Shown here: one piece after another, positions 32,486 through 45,157 of the stretch
Layout: each line of letters starts with the position of its first letter
How positions within the stretch are numbered: the first letter of the stretch is position 1
Assembly: GCA_004519485.1 (NCBI GenBank)
Contig: CP038128.1
Location: 62,001-126,000 of the forward strand
Reading direction: 5' to 3'
Source of the DNA: Nannochloropsis oceanica
Taxonomy: Eukaryota; Sar; Eustigmatophyceae; Eustigmatales; Monodopsidaceae
DNA length: 64,000 bases
Position numbers and translations under genes: made by a program
Notes under the pieces: model-generated
The model's database searches: none
The model's input: only the letters and a program-made list of their open reading frames with translations
Told to the model about the DNA's origin: nothing

Positions 32486-35400
32486 TTAATATAACTGCTT
32501 GAGATTCTTCATCATTCTAATCCTGGGATTCCCGTCATCTCCTTCTCTTCCCTCTTGTACCTCCCGACGTACCAGACGACGAAAGGCACTGTCAGTAGAA
32601 TTGGTAAGAAGATCCTGCGGAGTCCCAATCTCGATGATCTTCCCGTCGCCAAGCACGGCGATCCGGTCCGCAATTTGGATAGAAGACCATCGATGGGCAA
32701 TCAGAAGGGTTGTTCGATCCTGAAAAAGAGGGACGAAATATTTAAATAAGGAGGTAAGGAAACAGTGTGGTGAAAATATTGGGCGACAACGGAGGATGAA
32801 GAAGAGATGATACACACTTCGTCAGAGCTAAAAGCAGAATATTGATTCTATATTATCTTAAAGCGTGAATAAAAATTATCATATGAAAACGCCCTGTAGG
32901 GTCACAGAATGAAAAGCGCACACTTGGATGACATAAAAGAGCTAAACGTCTGAATTTAATTTGTCACAAACCCAGACTATGAGAATTACACAAGAAACCT
33001 CGAGTAAAAAGCTGCATCGTCACGCACCTTAAGCACCCGCCGTAGGGCAGAATGAAGAGCTGCCTCCGAAACAGAGTCCAAAGCAGCCGAGATCTCATCG
33101 AGAAGAAGAACGTGAGAACCCCGCAGAATGGCACTTGTCCAAGGGGAAGAGAATAGGGAGGGACGAGGTGGAAGGGCGGCAGAAGTCAGAGAAATACGCT
33201 TTAAGATAATTATTTTGTATTATCAGTGATCGCCCTGGCATGAGTATGCAAAGGCACTATTGAAAAAAACAAAAGTGAGGTGAAGTTATGGCGATTCTTA
33301 AGAGCACGCAACAAGCAGAGAAGATAAAATTTGTTTCCTGAAAAAAGAAATTTAGAGGGAAAAAGACCCGAGAGATATCCTTTCACTCCTAACCTCACCG
33401 TGCTAGAGCCAAACGAGCACGCTGTCCCCCGCTCAATTGTGCCCCGCGTTCTCCAATAATTGTGTCGAAGCCGTTATCCCACTGTTCGATAAAATCTAGG
33501 CAGTTGGCCGTCTGGCAAGCTTGTCTATAGTAAGAGAGGGGGGTCGAAGAATAATCAAAAAGGGGCTAGGAAGTTAGGACACACTTATTTAAGGAACTTG
33601 TTGTCGATTGAGGTGGGCATGAAAAGGGAAGGGATAAATCAGCGTACACAGCAGAGGAACAAGCAGGTGCAGTGGGCGTTTCTACTTCATTTCATTAAAT
33701 GCGAAGGATGAGAGAAAAAATGAGAACAGATTGGTTATAGAGAGAACACGAAAGGAGAGAGGATGTAGAACAGGCGACACACTCTCTATCTTGTAAAATA
33801 TCAAGCACTGGTAATGGGGAGGAAGAGGGGCGAAGACACAAGGGATTTCAAATTTTGACCAATTCCCCCATCTAGCCTTACCTCACGCGCCCCATGCGCT
33901 CTTCCATGTCCCAGGCCCCCTGGTCATCGTCCCTCCGAGCAAAATTGAATGACTGCTGTGACTCAAGCAGGGGAAAGAAATCGAGCCCCTTCTCGATGCT
34001 GGCATGAGGTGGTTCCAGGTCTGAAAAACCTAGGAACAGGTTGTCCTTCACTGTGCCTGAAAATAGAACAGCGTCCTGAGAGATTGATTTTGAAGGACAT
34101 AAAACCCGAGAAACGGGGGAATAAATCAATCAATTAGGAAGTGAATGCAGGTGCAGCTCCATTTCGACGTCGGAAATGAACAAGTAGGGAATGGAGAGAC
34201 GAGGCGAAAAAGTTCAGAAAATGGAGTATTTGCCACCTTCCTTTAGAAATCCCAGTTCTTGTCAATCGTTTCCTATCCTTTCTCAATCCATCCTTATTTA
34301 TCTTACCTGTGTGACGTAGGAGATTCCCTTCCGTAAATGCTTCTTGGGCACCTGGTTCAAGGGTGTGCGCTCCGGCCCTAGGAGAATATGCCCATTGTCT
34401 GGCTCGTACATGCGAGTTATCAGAGCTGCGATGGAAGACTTGCCACTTCCGGAGGTTCCTACCAAAGCCAAGGTTTCGTTCTCCCGCACTTCTAAATCCA
34501 GGTTGTGAAAAACGGGAAAGTCCGGCCGAGTTGGATAGGCGAAGGAGACTTGCTCGAAAACCAAAGGGCCCCGCACCGTAGGCAATAAGCCCGGTGTTGT
34601 CATCTTCCTGCTATTTACTGCTTCCTCTTCCACTGTCCGCACCGTTGCCACCGGCTCACGTGCTACCTGACTCTGCCGCACCTGCAAATCTGTGTCCATC
34701 AAGTCAAAAATGCGTTCTGCTGAACCCGCAGCCTTCATCAAGTCCCCGTAGTAGGACAAGAGCGCTGAAATAGAGAACCCGGCGTACACCGAGTACAGCA
34801 GCATTGTCGAAAGATCGCCCACAGTGATCAAGCCCTCGCTCACGTACTGCCCTCCAAAATACAATACAGTCACCATACCCAGATTCCCGGAACCCATCGC
34901 CACGCCGTAGTAGATACCCTGGAGCAAACTTTTGTGCTTAGCCACCCGAAAGACATTGTTCACCTGGTGCGCGTAACGCTCCACTTCCAACTCGTCATTC
35001 CCTAGTGCCCGCACGGTCCGTACATTTGAGATCCGTTCCTCGGCAATACTCCCCGCCTGGGCCAACTCGTCCACCATCTGCTTAGAGAGTGCTCGGACCT
35101 TCCTTCCGAAAAAAACGCCCCACACAGCAACAGGGGGAATAACCCCCAGCATTATGATACAAAGCTGTGGAGAGGTGTATAGCATCATACCTAAAGCCCC
35201 GGCACCTTGGGCAAAATTCCGCAAAAAGTAGCTGGTGTCCTCTGAGAGTGTCTTGGCCACCTGCGTAACGTCATTGGATAGGCGATTCATCAATTCTCCC
35301 GTCCGGCAGCTGTCGAAAAAGGCCAAGCGCTGGTGCATGACTGCCGCAAACACCCGTTTTCGCAACCGGGCCGCAATGCGTTCCCCCGCCAAGTGCACAG

Positions 35401-36064
35401 TGGTATTTCGCACAAAGGAGGCCAATGCCCCCAAAACAAAGACCCCCACCAGGCCTGTGCTCAAGACTGACAGCGGTGCGGCATCTGCAGGAATGATATC
35501 CAACAGCCAAGTCGATGTGGCACCATGGCCAAAGCTTGCCTCGATAAATTCGCGGCCGTTCATACTCAGGTTCGTAGCAGCCTGCGTCGCCTGCAGGGCG
35601 GACTCCGGAGTGGCGGCCGGGTCCGGCTCTCCTGCATCGCCGATTCCCACCTTGCTGGACATCCCCAAGGTAATAGCGTCCATGCACTTGCCAATGGCGA
35701 AAGGAAATGCGACTGTCGTTCCCGTTCCCACCGCCACGGCCATCAGCGCCGTCAAAAATGCAGGAGCCTCGGGCCTGGCGAGGGCCAAGAAATACTGGAA
35801 GGTTTTCCGGGTGGGACGCAATAAAGGAATGGGATCGGTAGGAAAAGCACCAGAATTAAGCGCTGATGCAGATGTAGTGGATGTGATGGGCTCCAGCGGT
35901 GGAGTGGTGGCTCGACTCGGTGCTGCTAGCACCGTTACCTTGGTCGGCGCCCGGCGATAATGATGCAGAGGGAAAGAAATTCGCATGCAGTGGGGCGGCC
36001 ATTCCCTCCGCCACCTGATGGGCAGGGCCCTTGCCAATACCGTCGTCCGTCGCGTGCTCCACAT
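32486..36064 (-). CDS. ABCB-type half transporter, probably mitochondrial
   Basis: Five exons (36064-34307, 34075-33882, 33524-33399, 33133-33028, 32719-32486) keep frame and give 805 residues. The arrangement is one membrane domain then one nucleotide-binding domain, as in ABCB half transporters that work as dimers. Visible motifs are Walker [10 protein letters not shown] near 538, the Q-loop at [13 protein letters not shown] spanning the first splice junction, the signature [13 protein letters not shown], Walker [15 protein letters not shown] and the H-loop LIAHRWSS. The start [20 protein letters not shown] is Arg-rich without acids, typical of a mitochondrial presequence, which suggests the ABCB8/ABCB10 group. 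The exported substrate cannot be told. The gene faces the next one head-to-head across about 360 nt. Confidence 0.88.
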
Positions 36065-36422
36065 TCCTCCGGCGGATGCAATCTGTATCGGTGTGCAGCA
36101 AGATAGAGTAGATGAGTGGTCCTGAGCCGGGAAGGCAGCTGAAAAATGCCAAGCAACTGACAGTGTAACATGTACAACGAGACAGCTCCAACCACCGCTG
36201 CCAAGTGATGATTCACATGCACACTACAAGATTCACAGCGCAAGTGCTGCGGCATGCACAGTCTCTATGCGACCTGTAATTTTGGCATCATTCGGTTGCT
36301 ATTGTGGACCCACAATCGCCGCCTACAACCTCACTCAGAACACAAGTTCTTCGTTGTCGAAACTAACGGAATGGGACTCACCTTTTGTTTCACATACTGT
36401 ATCGACACTTACATAGCCACCC
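36065..36422. promoter_or_regulatory. Short divergent intergenic region, likely bidirectional promoter
   Basis: Start codons at 36064 (minus) and 36423 (plus) point away from each other across 358 nt, so both promoters must fit here or overlap. I see no clear TATA box. An unrecognised 5' exon of the plus-strand gene could occupy part of it. Confidence 0.4.
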
Positions 36423-37986
36423 ATGTACGTTGCCATCTATCGAGGCCGAGTTGTTGTTGCCATTTCGCACCGCCAGCGCTGGGGCCCGCACAGCAGCACC
36501 AGTGCCAGCAGCTGCAACAGTAGCGGCAGTAATCACGCAGTCACGCCCGCCTTCGCCAGCACGTGGAGTACCGAAATTGACGGCTTGCTATACGCGCCCA
36601 CGACTACCACACAGGCTGGATTAGGCTCGTGCATGGGTGTGCAGACTCATCGGGGACGGTACGCCGCCTTTACTTGCCTACAGCCTGATGAGAACAGCCA
36701 AAACGCTGACGCGGAGGCTCTCGGTATGCTCGTGGCGGCTTACCTGTCAGGATGCTCCACAACTCCCCACAGCGCAAATGATGAAAATAGCACGGACCCC
36801 CCACGCCAATTTTTAAGCGCGGGCGCTGGCCTAGAGGCTCTGCTACGTGTGAGGGATGGCGACCTGCTGCTGGGGAGTAGCGACACAGATGAACATGTGC
36901 TGATTGTGGCTCACTTACGGCAAGGTCGCGTGGTCGGCGTGCAGGACCTTAATCTCCAATTTGGAGGATCGAGAGCCGATGGAGGCAGCGTATTGTTAAG
37001 GTGCGTTATTTTCATCTCCTCAAAGTACACAAATAGAGGTATTGAGACTCTGTAATGGGGTTCTCATGCATGAAAATCACATTATCGCTGCTGCGTATTA
37101 TGTAATATCCTCCTGAAAATAGAGCGCCTTCAACGTTGAAGTCAGATCTAGACAGAGCAGTGCTATCTTGGCCAGAGGAAGTCAATGGAACGAAGAACTT
37201 CTGCAGTCGTGTTCTGTCGTCACTCGCTATGTGGCATTGTAAGTGTTACGGTCGACGACTTTGGTATTTCGCGACCACAGTCATTGAGCAATCACTTAAC
37301 AAGGTAAATATTTTCTACTTACATTTTTATCTCACTCGGCCACGAGCTTATGCAGGTCAACACAATTATCCCGTAGATTTCTTTTGCAGAGAAGTATTGG
37401 GACAGCAAAACGTCCGGGTATCAACAAGCGTACCAGTCTCTATTCCTCACGAGATCATCCGTCTTGCACGACGGTACGCTAATTAAGTATATGGATATTA
37501 TACCCTCTTGAAATGTGTTGGAAGAGAGTGCTTTGGGGTGCCCATCATGGATAGTATGTTGTCACAGCGGAAAGAAGCTCTCAATACTTGAATTAAGACT
37601 TTTTTGGGGTGTAATTTCCATTTAATCGTACACAGACAGCATGCTCAGTACCATACCAAGCACCTTTATGCTCATAGCTGCGCAAGATTTTTCACAAATG
37701 ACAAAAGAGTACTCTGAACACAAAAAATTTGAACTTGGTCACCATCGGACTGCTTATGACCAATTTGTTCACCAGGTGAGATTCGTATGTTTAGATTACC
37801 TAACCGTCTTCACGTGTATTTTTGGTTCTAACTACTTCTAACTCGTCTACCTAGGAAGCCGAGCATGTCCCCCGAATGGACAAGAAAACATGGACAAGCG
37901 CAAGCCAGCTGTGGAGCCTGCGATGGGCTACTATGCCGTTGGAGGAGTATCTTTTGTATCATGCTCAACTTAGATCCGATAAATGA
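36423..37986 (+). CDS. Putative TANGO2/NRDE-like protein
   Basis: Six exons (36423-37000, 37123-37238, 37281-37303, 37392-37473, 37636-37775, 37855-37986) keep phase and give 356 residues. Near residue 65 the run GLGSCMGVQTHRGRYAAFT resembles the NRDE/TANGO2 signature (GTWLGV...GRFAALTN). Later, LKSDLDRAVLSWPEEVNGTKNF could match the family's LSN-x-LLDTPWPKV block. The N-terminal GRVVVAISHRQRW weakly matches the family's opening strand, but the usual MC start is missing, so a first exon may be undetected. TANGO2 proteins are linked to haem and lipid handling. The C-terminal half (from YWDSKTSGYQQAY) does not match anything I know. One exon is only 23 nt and one intron 42 nt, which weakens the model. 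Confidence 0.4.
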
Positions 37987-38429
37987 TATGAAATCGTTGG
38001 AAGAAACAATTAAAAAGAAGTAAGGAGTGTTTTCTAATTTCATGAATGTTTTTAACATCACTCTTTCTGTATTCTTATTACCCTTCCGTGGCATATATCA
38101 TTATTGATTTGTTATCTGTCCTACCGGAAAGAGCCTGGCACACTTTCTCATCCATCACAAAAAGGTGAAGCAGCTACCAAGATTGCCTTTGTCGCCATTT
38201 CAGCCTCAAATATATTAACATTTGACATGAAATCCTGATAAAATGAACCACTTTTTGCTGATTCATTTGTAGTCTCATTGTACTATAACCCTATTAAATG
38301 CTCTAAGAAAAAAAACAGAAAAATCATTTGTAGATGATTCAACTGCGTAGAATCTGTCTGTACGCGGTTGCAGTCTTTTTCAATTATTGACGAGATAAGT
38401 AGTTCTTAATTATGCTCATCACCACTTTT
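37987..38429. other. Convergent intergenic region
   Basis: It lies between the ends of two convergent genes and is AT-rich. No gene or repeat is supported. Confidence 0.5.
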
Positions 38430-40754
38430 TCATTTGCGCGCATCATCCACTTCATGCACCCTTACTGCGTAAGCATACAGAATGTCACCTCCCTCCTTCT
38501 CCATCTTGGTCTCTTCGTCACGCCCATTCCCTGGCCCTAGCGATGTTGGCACATCTCTATATCTTTCAATATCTCCTTTTGCTCTCCCTTCCCCGCTTTC
38601 AGGCCCCCCTTGTCGAGGCAAGGACAAAGGCGCACTAGAAGGAAGTATTCCTGTTGTAGGAGGAGCCTCATGCAACGTCGCGGGAGGTGCGCTTGCCGGC
38701 GGTGGTGAATGCAGCAGGAGTTGATGAAGCGTCGCCGTTAGCTGCTCTGTTGCCCGGCTGCTTGCAGATTGCTGGGAAGGGGAAGGGCGATGTGCTGATA
38801 GACGAGGAGGTCGAGTACCGGGGGGGTAGGTTTCGCGGTGGTTGCAGCTGCTGGTGGCCCCGGCCGCCGTAGCAGCAGCGGTGGCGGCTGCCGCTGTTGC
38901 ATACTGTCTCTCGGCTCTGTTGGCTGTCCTACCTTCCGATATTCCCACTCCCCGCTCCACAGACGAGTGGAAGACAGGAGGAGAGGAGGAGGAGGAGGAA
39001 GTAAAGGAAGGCGGGGGGGAAGGAAGGCTGGCCGTGAAGCACCTGTAGGTCAGGGCATACGCGAGGAAACTGACCGGAAATGTCGTGAAAAAGCACATGG
39101 CATTCAACAACTCCAGTACTGTAGTCACCTCTTCCTCCCCTTTTTCTTCAACTCCCCTTCCTCCCCTGGTCAATGGTACGACTGCCCTTAATACGCTCCG
39201 CAATCCAAACACGACAAAAGCCAGCAGCACCGCCACCAGCGCACCTGCATTCACACCACAAGCATGTAGACGCGGCACAGTCTTGTATAAGTTATCGACC
39301 GGGAGGGTCGTGGGACGCATCCAGAAATAATCTGAAAGGAGAACCCCCGACATTGCTCCAGCGACCAGGCCCGAGGTCAAGGACCAGGAAGAGAGGGAGA
39401 GCGACCCAGTACCCGAGCGGGCATCGCTGCTGTCGAGCAAAGTGGAGGGCGCGATAAGGGCCAAGAGAAAGGACGCCAGAACGAGAAAGGAGCCGGCGAT
39501 GGTGCTATTGCGGAGCAGGCGCGGGCCGAGGACGTCGGTCAGGGCGTGGGAGGCGGAGAGAAGGTAGCCTTGGAGAGTGGTGTGGAGGAAAGCCAGGCAA
39601 AAGCAGATTCCGACGATTAGTGCCATTAAGGGAGGGGAAAGGAAGCGAAGGAGGGCAGTGGGAGTGGTGGCCTCGGTGGTCCAGCCCTTGGCAATGGCCC
39701 CCATGAGGAGACAGCCGAGGAAGGTGGTGAGGGGGGTAAGTAGGGGGAAGACGAGGAGGAGGGCGCGACGCGGGGCAGATCGGAGAGAGCACCAGCGGGC
39801 AACGTCTCCGTAGCCGAGCAGGAGGGGCGTGGACCAGCAACCGAGACCGGCAAGGACGACGAGGGGGAGGGCGATGTAGAGGGAGAGGGGCGAAGACGGA
39901 GGGAGAGTGGCGGGAAGGAGCTTGGTGTTGTAGGCGACGAGGGCGGATTGGAAGCCGACCAGGCGCGTGGCCCATATGGCCAGGCCTAAGTAGAGGGACA
40001 AGAGGGTGGTGCTGACGGTGGAGGCGAGGGATCGCAGCGCGTGGACTTTGCCGAAGATGTGTAAGACCAGGAGGAGGAGGGCGGTGGCCACTAGGCAGAG
40101 GAGGCTGAGGAGGGAGGGGTAGCCGGCGGGAAGGAGGGAGGAACGGAGAGGGGCCCAATCGGCAAGGGAGGGGCGGAAGCGAGTTATCCCGACGCGAAGG
40201 CCTTCTGAGGAAATGCAGAGGAGCCAGGCAGCCCAGGGAAGGGCGATGGCGAGGTGGAGGAGGGAGAAGATTTTGGAGCCAAAGACACCAAAAGAGGCAC
40301 GGGCAGCCACAGTAAGAGGGACACCATACTTGCTCGGGGCGTGGCAAGTGAGTGAGGCTAGCACCGCGGCAAGGAGGGCGGAGAGGAAGGAGGCGACAAG
40401 GCACCAGGGCCAGGTGAGCCCGATGCCGATGCCGAGAAGGCCAAGCATGTATGCTTGGGGGGAGAGGGCGAGGCTGGCCACGATCCAGAAGTACTGCATA
40501 AAGCGAGGCAAGGAGAGAGGGAGGAATAAGAATGAGACAGCAAGCTTGGTCAGGTTTTGAATTAAAGCACCAAGAGTTAATTCAAAAAGCTTATACTGCC
40601 ACAACATAGACCTGGCACATTGCCACAACATAGACAGATATCATGAAATACTCTCAATAACACCCCAGCCATTACGTACATCCCGAAAGAGCCAGGTCTT
40701 GCTATTTGGGCCTACAGGGTCTAACGATGAAGCCGGAGATAGCACGTCTTCCAT
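38430..40754 (-). CDS. NCS1-family nucleobase/cation symporter
   Basis: A short first exon (40754-40680, MEDVLSP ... DPVGPNSKTWLFRD) is spliced to one long exon (40493-38430), giving 712 residues. The N-terminal P-x(4)-KTW block and KYGVPLTVAARASFGVFGSK are NCS1 hallmarks. About twelve hydrophobic segments follow, including YFWIVASLALSPQAYMLGL and WLLCISSEGLRVG. NCS1 proteins import purines, pyrimidines, allantoin or thiamine-type compounds with H+ or Na+ at the plasma membrane. The last 180 residues are a Ser/Pro/Ala-rich tail, probably cytoplasmic and disordered. The first exon fixes the start, since the frame read upstream of exon 2 lacks the KTW block. A 24-nt local duplication lies in the intron at about 40596-40638. 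Confidence 0.85.
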
Positions 40755-41012
40755 CACAAGAGGCGGTGGGGAGCCCTCCACCTGCTGCTGCTGCCGCTGT
40801 GATCGCCTTCCTCCCACTCCTCCTCCACCACGAAAGGGAGGAAGTGGCGATGCCCGGGTCTGGGAGGATGAGTACTCGTCGGAATAGGGAAAGGAGGAAC
40901 AGTGCCGTTGTGGGTGATCGTGGTAATCGAGCGTGTCGCGGACAGGGCGCCGTCGGCCTGTGCCTGGCGGGAAGGAGGCGTAGGGAGGCAGGGATGAGGG
41001 ATGAGGGATCGA

Positions 41013-41024
41013 GCCTTTTATAGG
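41013..41024 (-). promoter_or_regulatory. TATA-like box upstream of the NCS1 gene
   Basis: The minus strand reads CCTATAAAAGG about 260 nt before the NCS1 start codon, in correct orientation. It is the best TATA match near any gene in the window. Distance implies a 5' UTR of about 220 nt. Confidence 0.4.
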
Positions 41025-41848
41025 GAGGGCGTGAGGCGTGAGGAGGATGCGTCGGTAGGATAGGACATACCTTTGTCTACTCGTGGAGGCGCCTGTGCCG
41101 TGCGCATGTGTCTCAGGTGGTGTGAGGACCTGTGTGATTGTACATCCGGCTGTGAGGGATTGCGTCTGTGTCGAGTGGTGAGCGCCCGAAGTTACGCTCC
41201 CGCTTTACCTTAGATAGCCTCTGGTGCGAGAGCCCTAGAGCGACACCCAACTATAAGAGACCCAGGGTCCTGGCCACAACTTTATCCGTAGGGCGCCGTC
41301 CTGTCACGCATGTGGTGCACAAATTATATTTGGGGACGTGAGACTTGTCAGGAGCAGCGCTATGCAATATTTGCTATTGCAGGCCTGTGCAGCATTGATG
41401 ATGCAGTGCATGAAAAGGAGGCCAGCGCCGCAAACCTTGCCGACCCAAGCCAGCCCTGCAGCTTCAGCGACGGTACATTTAGCTTGGCCCTCGGGATGGC
41501 CTATGTTCTACGGATGGGGCCTGGGTTTTACAATAGGTGGCTCTTAACTTTTTGAACAGTGTCAAAATTTTGATGAAAAACCGGGTAGGATTGCGCGTGG
41601 ACAGGAAACAGAGATGGAACGGAGACGAGGGAAGCAAGGCTTAAAGTGACCTGCGGGACAAGTACCTGCCGACCTTCAAATGTGTGGGTTCGTCTTTCGT
41701 ATTTTCTTTCAAAGTTTGCTCAATTCTCCTTTTGGTTGTACAAATACAGGCAGGCCGTGTCTGCCACTCTCCTTCCCCCTCCCCAGCCCTCCCTCCCTCC
41801 CGCGTTTCTCCACCTTCTTAGCCCTACAATTTCTCCTCTTCCTTCTCC
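41025..41848. other. Intergenic, no supported gene
   Basis: This is the region between the NCS1 promoter and the 3' end of coatomer zeta. Short open frames near 41310-41555 have no splice partners or recognisable domain. Confidence 0.45.
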
Positions 41849-43491
41849 CTAAAAAGCACCCTCTCTGTTGCCCATACTCTTGATGAAAGAGTCCTTTGCC
41901 GAGGCAAAGGCTTGAGAGATGGTCATGTCTGCCAAAGGCACACCTTGAGCACCCGAGACACCGCGCCTGGAATAGGGAGGGAGGGAGAGGGCGAGCAGGG
42001 TACATGAGGAAGCGTAGTCGTGGGTGGGTAAATACACATCTATATGCAGCAACAAAGCAAGATACTCTGTAATTGTTAACAAGGACATCCATCAAATCCC
42101 TTCCCCCCTCCCTCCCTTCCTACATGAGCACACGAGAGACGATGGCCGTCGAGTCCGTCTCGAGGATGGTACCCCCATCTACCAGCTCGTCCACGGTGAG
42201 CATTAACAGGTCCAAGTTGTCAAGGAGGGAGCGGCGGTCCACCTGCCCGCTGAGAAAAGGAGGAAGGGAAGAGAGCGAGGGATCGAGGGAGGAAAGGGGA
42301 GGATGAGTACTCTTGTGTCTCTTCAAGCATCATCAGCATCGATCAAAAGTCCCGCGGAACAAGGCGCGAGCTATCCACACGGCAACTGAAAATGTGAGGT
42401 AGGGAGGTGTGGAGGGAAAGAGGGAGGGAGGGACGTACCGGAGGAGCATGGAGATGGCCTCGTGGAAGGCATCGAGAACTGTAGCTAGGATAAGCTCGTT
42501 CTGAGGAGGGGAAGAAAAGAGGGAGAAAAAAGCGACAAGAGAGGAGATATTTAGTACACGAAATGCCTATTTTCAGATGAATTCCACATCTGAATTGTGA
42601 TCGATTAGTCTCTTCTTTCTCCCTCCAACCGTCCCTCCCTCCGTCCGTACCTCGTTCCCATCCCCCACCACGTAAAAATGCGCGTCACTACCCGAGCGGA
42701 AGACAACCGTGAAGTTGTCCATCATGATAATCTCGGCTTGAACGAAGAGGGAAGAGAAAGAGAGAAGCAAAGATGGAGGAAATATTAATAATCGCAAGAG
42801 GACGCCAGGGACCTCCCGGAATATCACAACTGTCAAGACACCCGATCCTTCCACCCTCCTCCTCCTATTCTCTTCCGTCCCGTGCCCTACTCCTTCTCTC
42901 CCCCTTTGTCTCTAATCCATAAATGGATTAGTAGCTTAGAGCACGTACATTCTGACCGGGCGTTATTATGGCGAGTCTTTTTGAACAAGCGCATTTCGAA
43001 GGCCGTCTGGTCGGGAGAGAGGGACGGTGACAGGAAAAAGGAGGGGGGGGGGAAGGTGGGATGAATAAAAGCCAATAAAAGCATGCAAGCCTTCGATAGC
43101 CTTTCTCTCCATAATTTGTCTGTTGCCATTTAGTGGCATACGTCTACAACATAGAAGGCAAACCTATCTTCCTTCGCCCGTGCCGTGAGCGCCACTCCTC
43201 CTTCCACCTGTCTTTTTTCTCCGTCCTCGCTCGCCGCCTCCTCTACTCCCCCATCTCCAAACTCACCTTATCAGCATTGTTGGCAAATTGCGGGCTAAAG
43301 TACTTGGCTGAGAGCCGTTGCCCGTCGTTGTCAAGTACAAAAATGGCGGTCACGGCCGGGACAAAGTGCTGCGGGAAAGGAATTGTAGGGGTGTAGGGAG
43401 GGAAGTGAGTGCGAGACAAAGGAAAAGCAGGCAACACGGCGGAGGCTGCGTTCACAGAGGAAACAAGAAGATGTGGACTCACATCTGTCAT
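41849..43491 (-). CDS. Coatomer subunit zeta
   Basis: Seven exons (43491-43483, 43368-43267, 43006-42949, 42736-42651, 42500-42439, 42249-42124, 41966-41849) give 186 residues, the usual zeta-COP length of about 180. The longin-type fold markers are clear: VTAIFVLDNDGQRLSAKYF, IIMMDNFTVVFRSGSDAHFYVVG, LLDNLDLLMLTVDELVDGGTILETDS, then VLMRGVSGAQGVPLADMTISQAFASAKDSFIKS. Zeta is a small subunit of the COPI coat that carries Golgi-to-ER traffic. The first exon codes for only three residues (MTD). Introns are 50-270 nt; several are G-rich at the donor and C/T-rich at the acceptor. Confidence 0.92.
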
Positions 43492-44105
43492 GGCTTGTTT
43501 GGTTGGTTGTGTGCTTGTGGTGTAGTATTGGCGGCGTGTGATAGCGGTGTGTATTCGGAGCGATGATGAGGCAGCGACGACGTAGGGAAGACAAACAAGC
43601 GCGCGATTCCGGGGGTAAACTGTTGCGGGGATGGCCTTACTCCTGTGCATGAATTTGAGTTCCTATAATGTGAGCACTAAAGATACTGGAGACGACGGTG
43701 GATGGCAATGTGGCAGGGACAAAAGGCAAGGCATGGGCGTTGACGATTTTCGTCATCGATCGCGGAGTGAGTATTTCTGGCGAGGGCGAGCACACGTTGA
43801 AGTGGACTGGGTGACTTTTTTTTCTTTTCTTTTCCTGTAGTTCCCCACAATCCTAGAATTATCGCGTGCCACCTATCCGCACACAAATACAAACACAAGC
43901 GTTTGCACAAGCGTGCCTCCTCTCAGGATTACAACACGAAGGAAAACCCTCCAACGATAAATCGTTTGATATTCTTCCCTTATTTTGGCCGAGTTTTATA
44001 TGGCTTTGGCAGGTTTTTCACCAGACAAGTCCTCGGGAGGGAGGAGAGAAGGGAATAGGAAATACGGGGAGATAGATGAAAATTTTGATGTAGGAGGAAA
44101 AAAGG

Positions 44106-44182
44106 GGAAAGCTCGAAGAAGAAGAAATGAAGATGAAGAAGAAGAAGAAGGAGGAGGAGGAGGAGGAGGAGGAGGAGGAGAT
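44106..44182 (+). repeat. GAA/GGA purine repeat
   Basis: A pure purine tract of GAAGAA passing into GGAGGA. It lies in the stretch 43492-44466 between coatomer zeta and the small membrane protein, where I see no gene. Confidence 0.75.
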
Positions 44183-44466
44183 ACAGGCAATGTTTGGAGC
44201 CCCTCCTCCTACCTACGTTTCTAATGACCCAAAAAATACACTGAAGAATGAAACAATAGAGATGAAGACAAAAAAGATAAGATACATGGGCGAGATAATT
44301 AAACAACAACAAAGCAGGGAAGGTTTACCTGAGCCTTATGTATAATTTGTTTCAGTAAATTTCATCGGCCCTCCCTTCTCCTTTAGTGAGTTGGCTTATC
44401 CAATCTTATTGAGTCCGAATCTGCTAAATTTATGTACAATTATCGAGCTGTAGACAACTTCCTTGT

Positions 44467-45157
44467 TCACCTCCAACTCCAAAATTGCTTGAAGAAGTTG
44501 GCCGAGAAGTACTCTGTGGGGTGGCGATGATGGGGGGATGGTGGTTGTGGGTTATCATGGATCTAAATGAGATACACGCACCAACTCTACCATCATTCTT
44601 CCCATCCTCAATCTTTAACATGCATCATAAGCATTCAACAACCACTCTTTCACTCTTGGTATCTCTCCCCCCCTGCCCTTCTTTACCTTCCCTCTGACCC
44701 CTCTCCCTCTCGACATACCGTGCAGCTTAGGGTCATTTACGCCGGAAATCTTGCCAAGGCCCAACTGTGATTGAATGATGTTTTGTACGAGTGTGCATCT
44801 TTTATCTTTCCAGTCCACCTCTGACTCCATTTCTCTCTTGTGATCACTTACCAATACGTAGTAATAAATGACGATGGCTGAAACCAACACCAAGCCTAAG
44901 CGAATAACAATACTGGTGTAAAGAAATGTCATAATGCTGATGGCATAAGAGACCAAGCGCTTCAATAGGCGGCCTATGCATTCCATGTAAGTGAAAAAAA
45001 CGTCGAGGTACCCTTCCATCTCTATGGCTTGCATGCGGGCCACTGCTGCACGGGAGGGTTCCCGTGATAGTTGGGGCTTCAATTGTGACTTGGCGTGGGT
45101 GGGGCTGCTTTCAGGGCTTGTGGTTGACGGAATCATCAACTCCAAGGGCGTCGGCAT
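44467..45157 (-). CDS. Small membrane protein, unrecognised
   Basis: Three exons (45157-44852, 44764-44719, 44513-44467) keep frame and give 132 residues. The first 40 residues are Ser/Pro-rich and polar. A hydrophobic region from about residue 65 to 102 (LVSYAISIMTFLYTSIVIRLGLVLVSAIVIYYYVL, given here in overlapping halves SYAISIMTFLYTSIVI and LGLVLVSAIVIYYY) is long enough for one or two helices. The end is aromatic (EYFSANFFKQFWSWR). Donors are GTAAGT and GTATGT. I recognise no family. Confidence 0.5.

Noticed and set aside
38482-40560. Several plus-strand frames of 60-117 codons, and a 299-codon minus-strand Pro/Arg/Leu frame
   Set aside because: They are GC-rich shadow frames of the NCS1 transporter exon; only the NCS1 frame shows family motifs and membrane helices.
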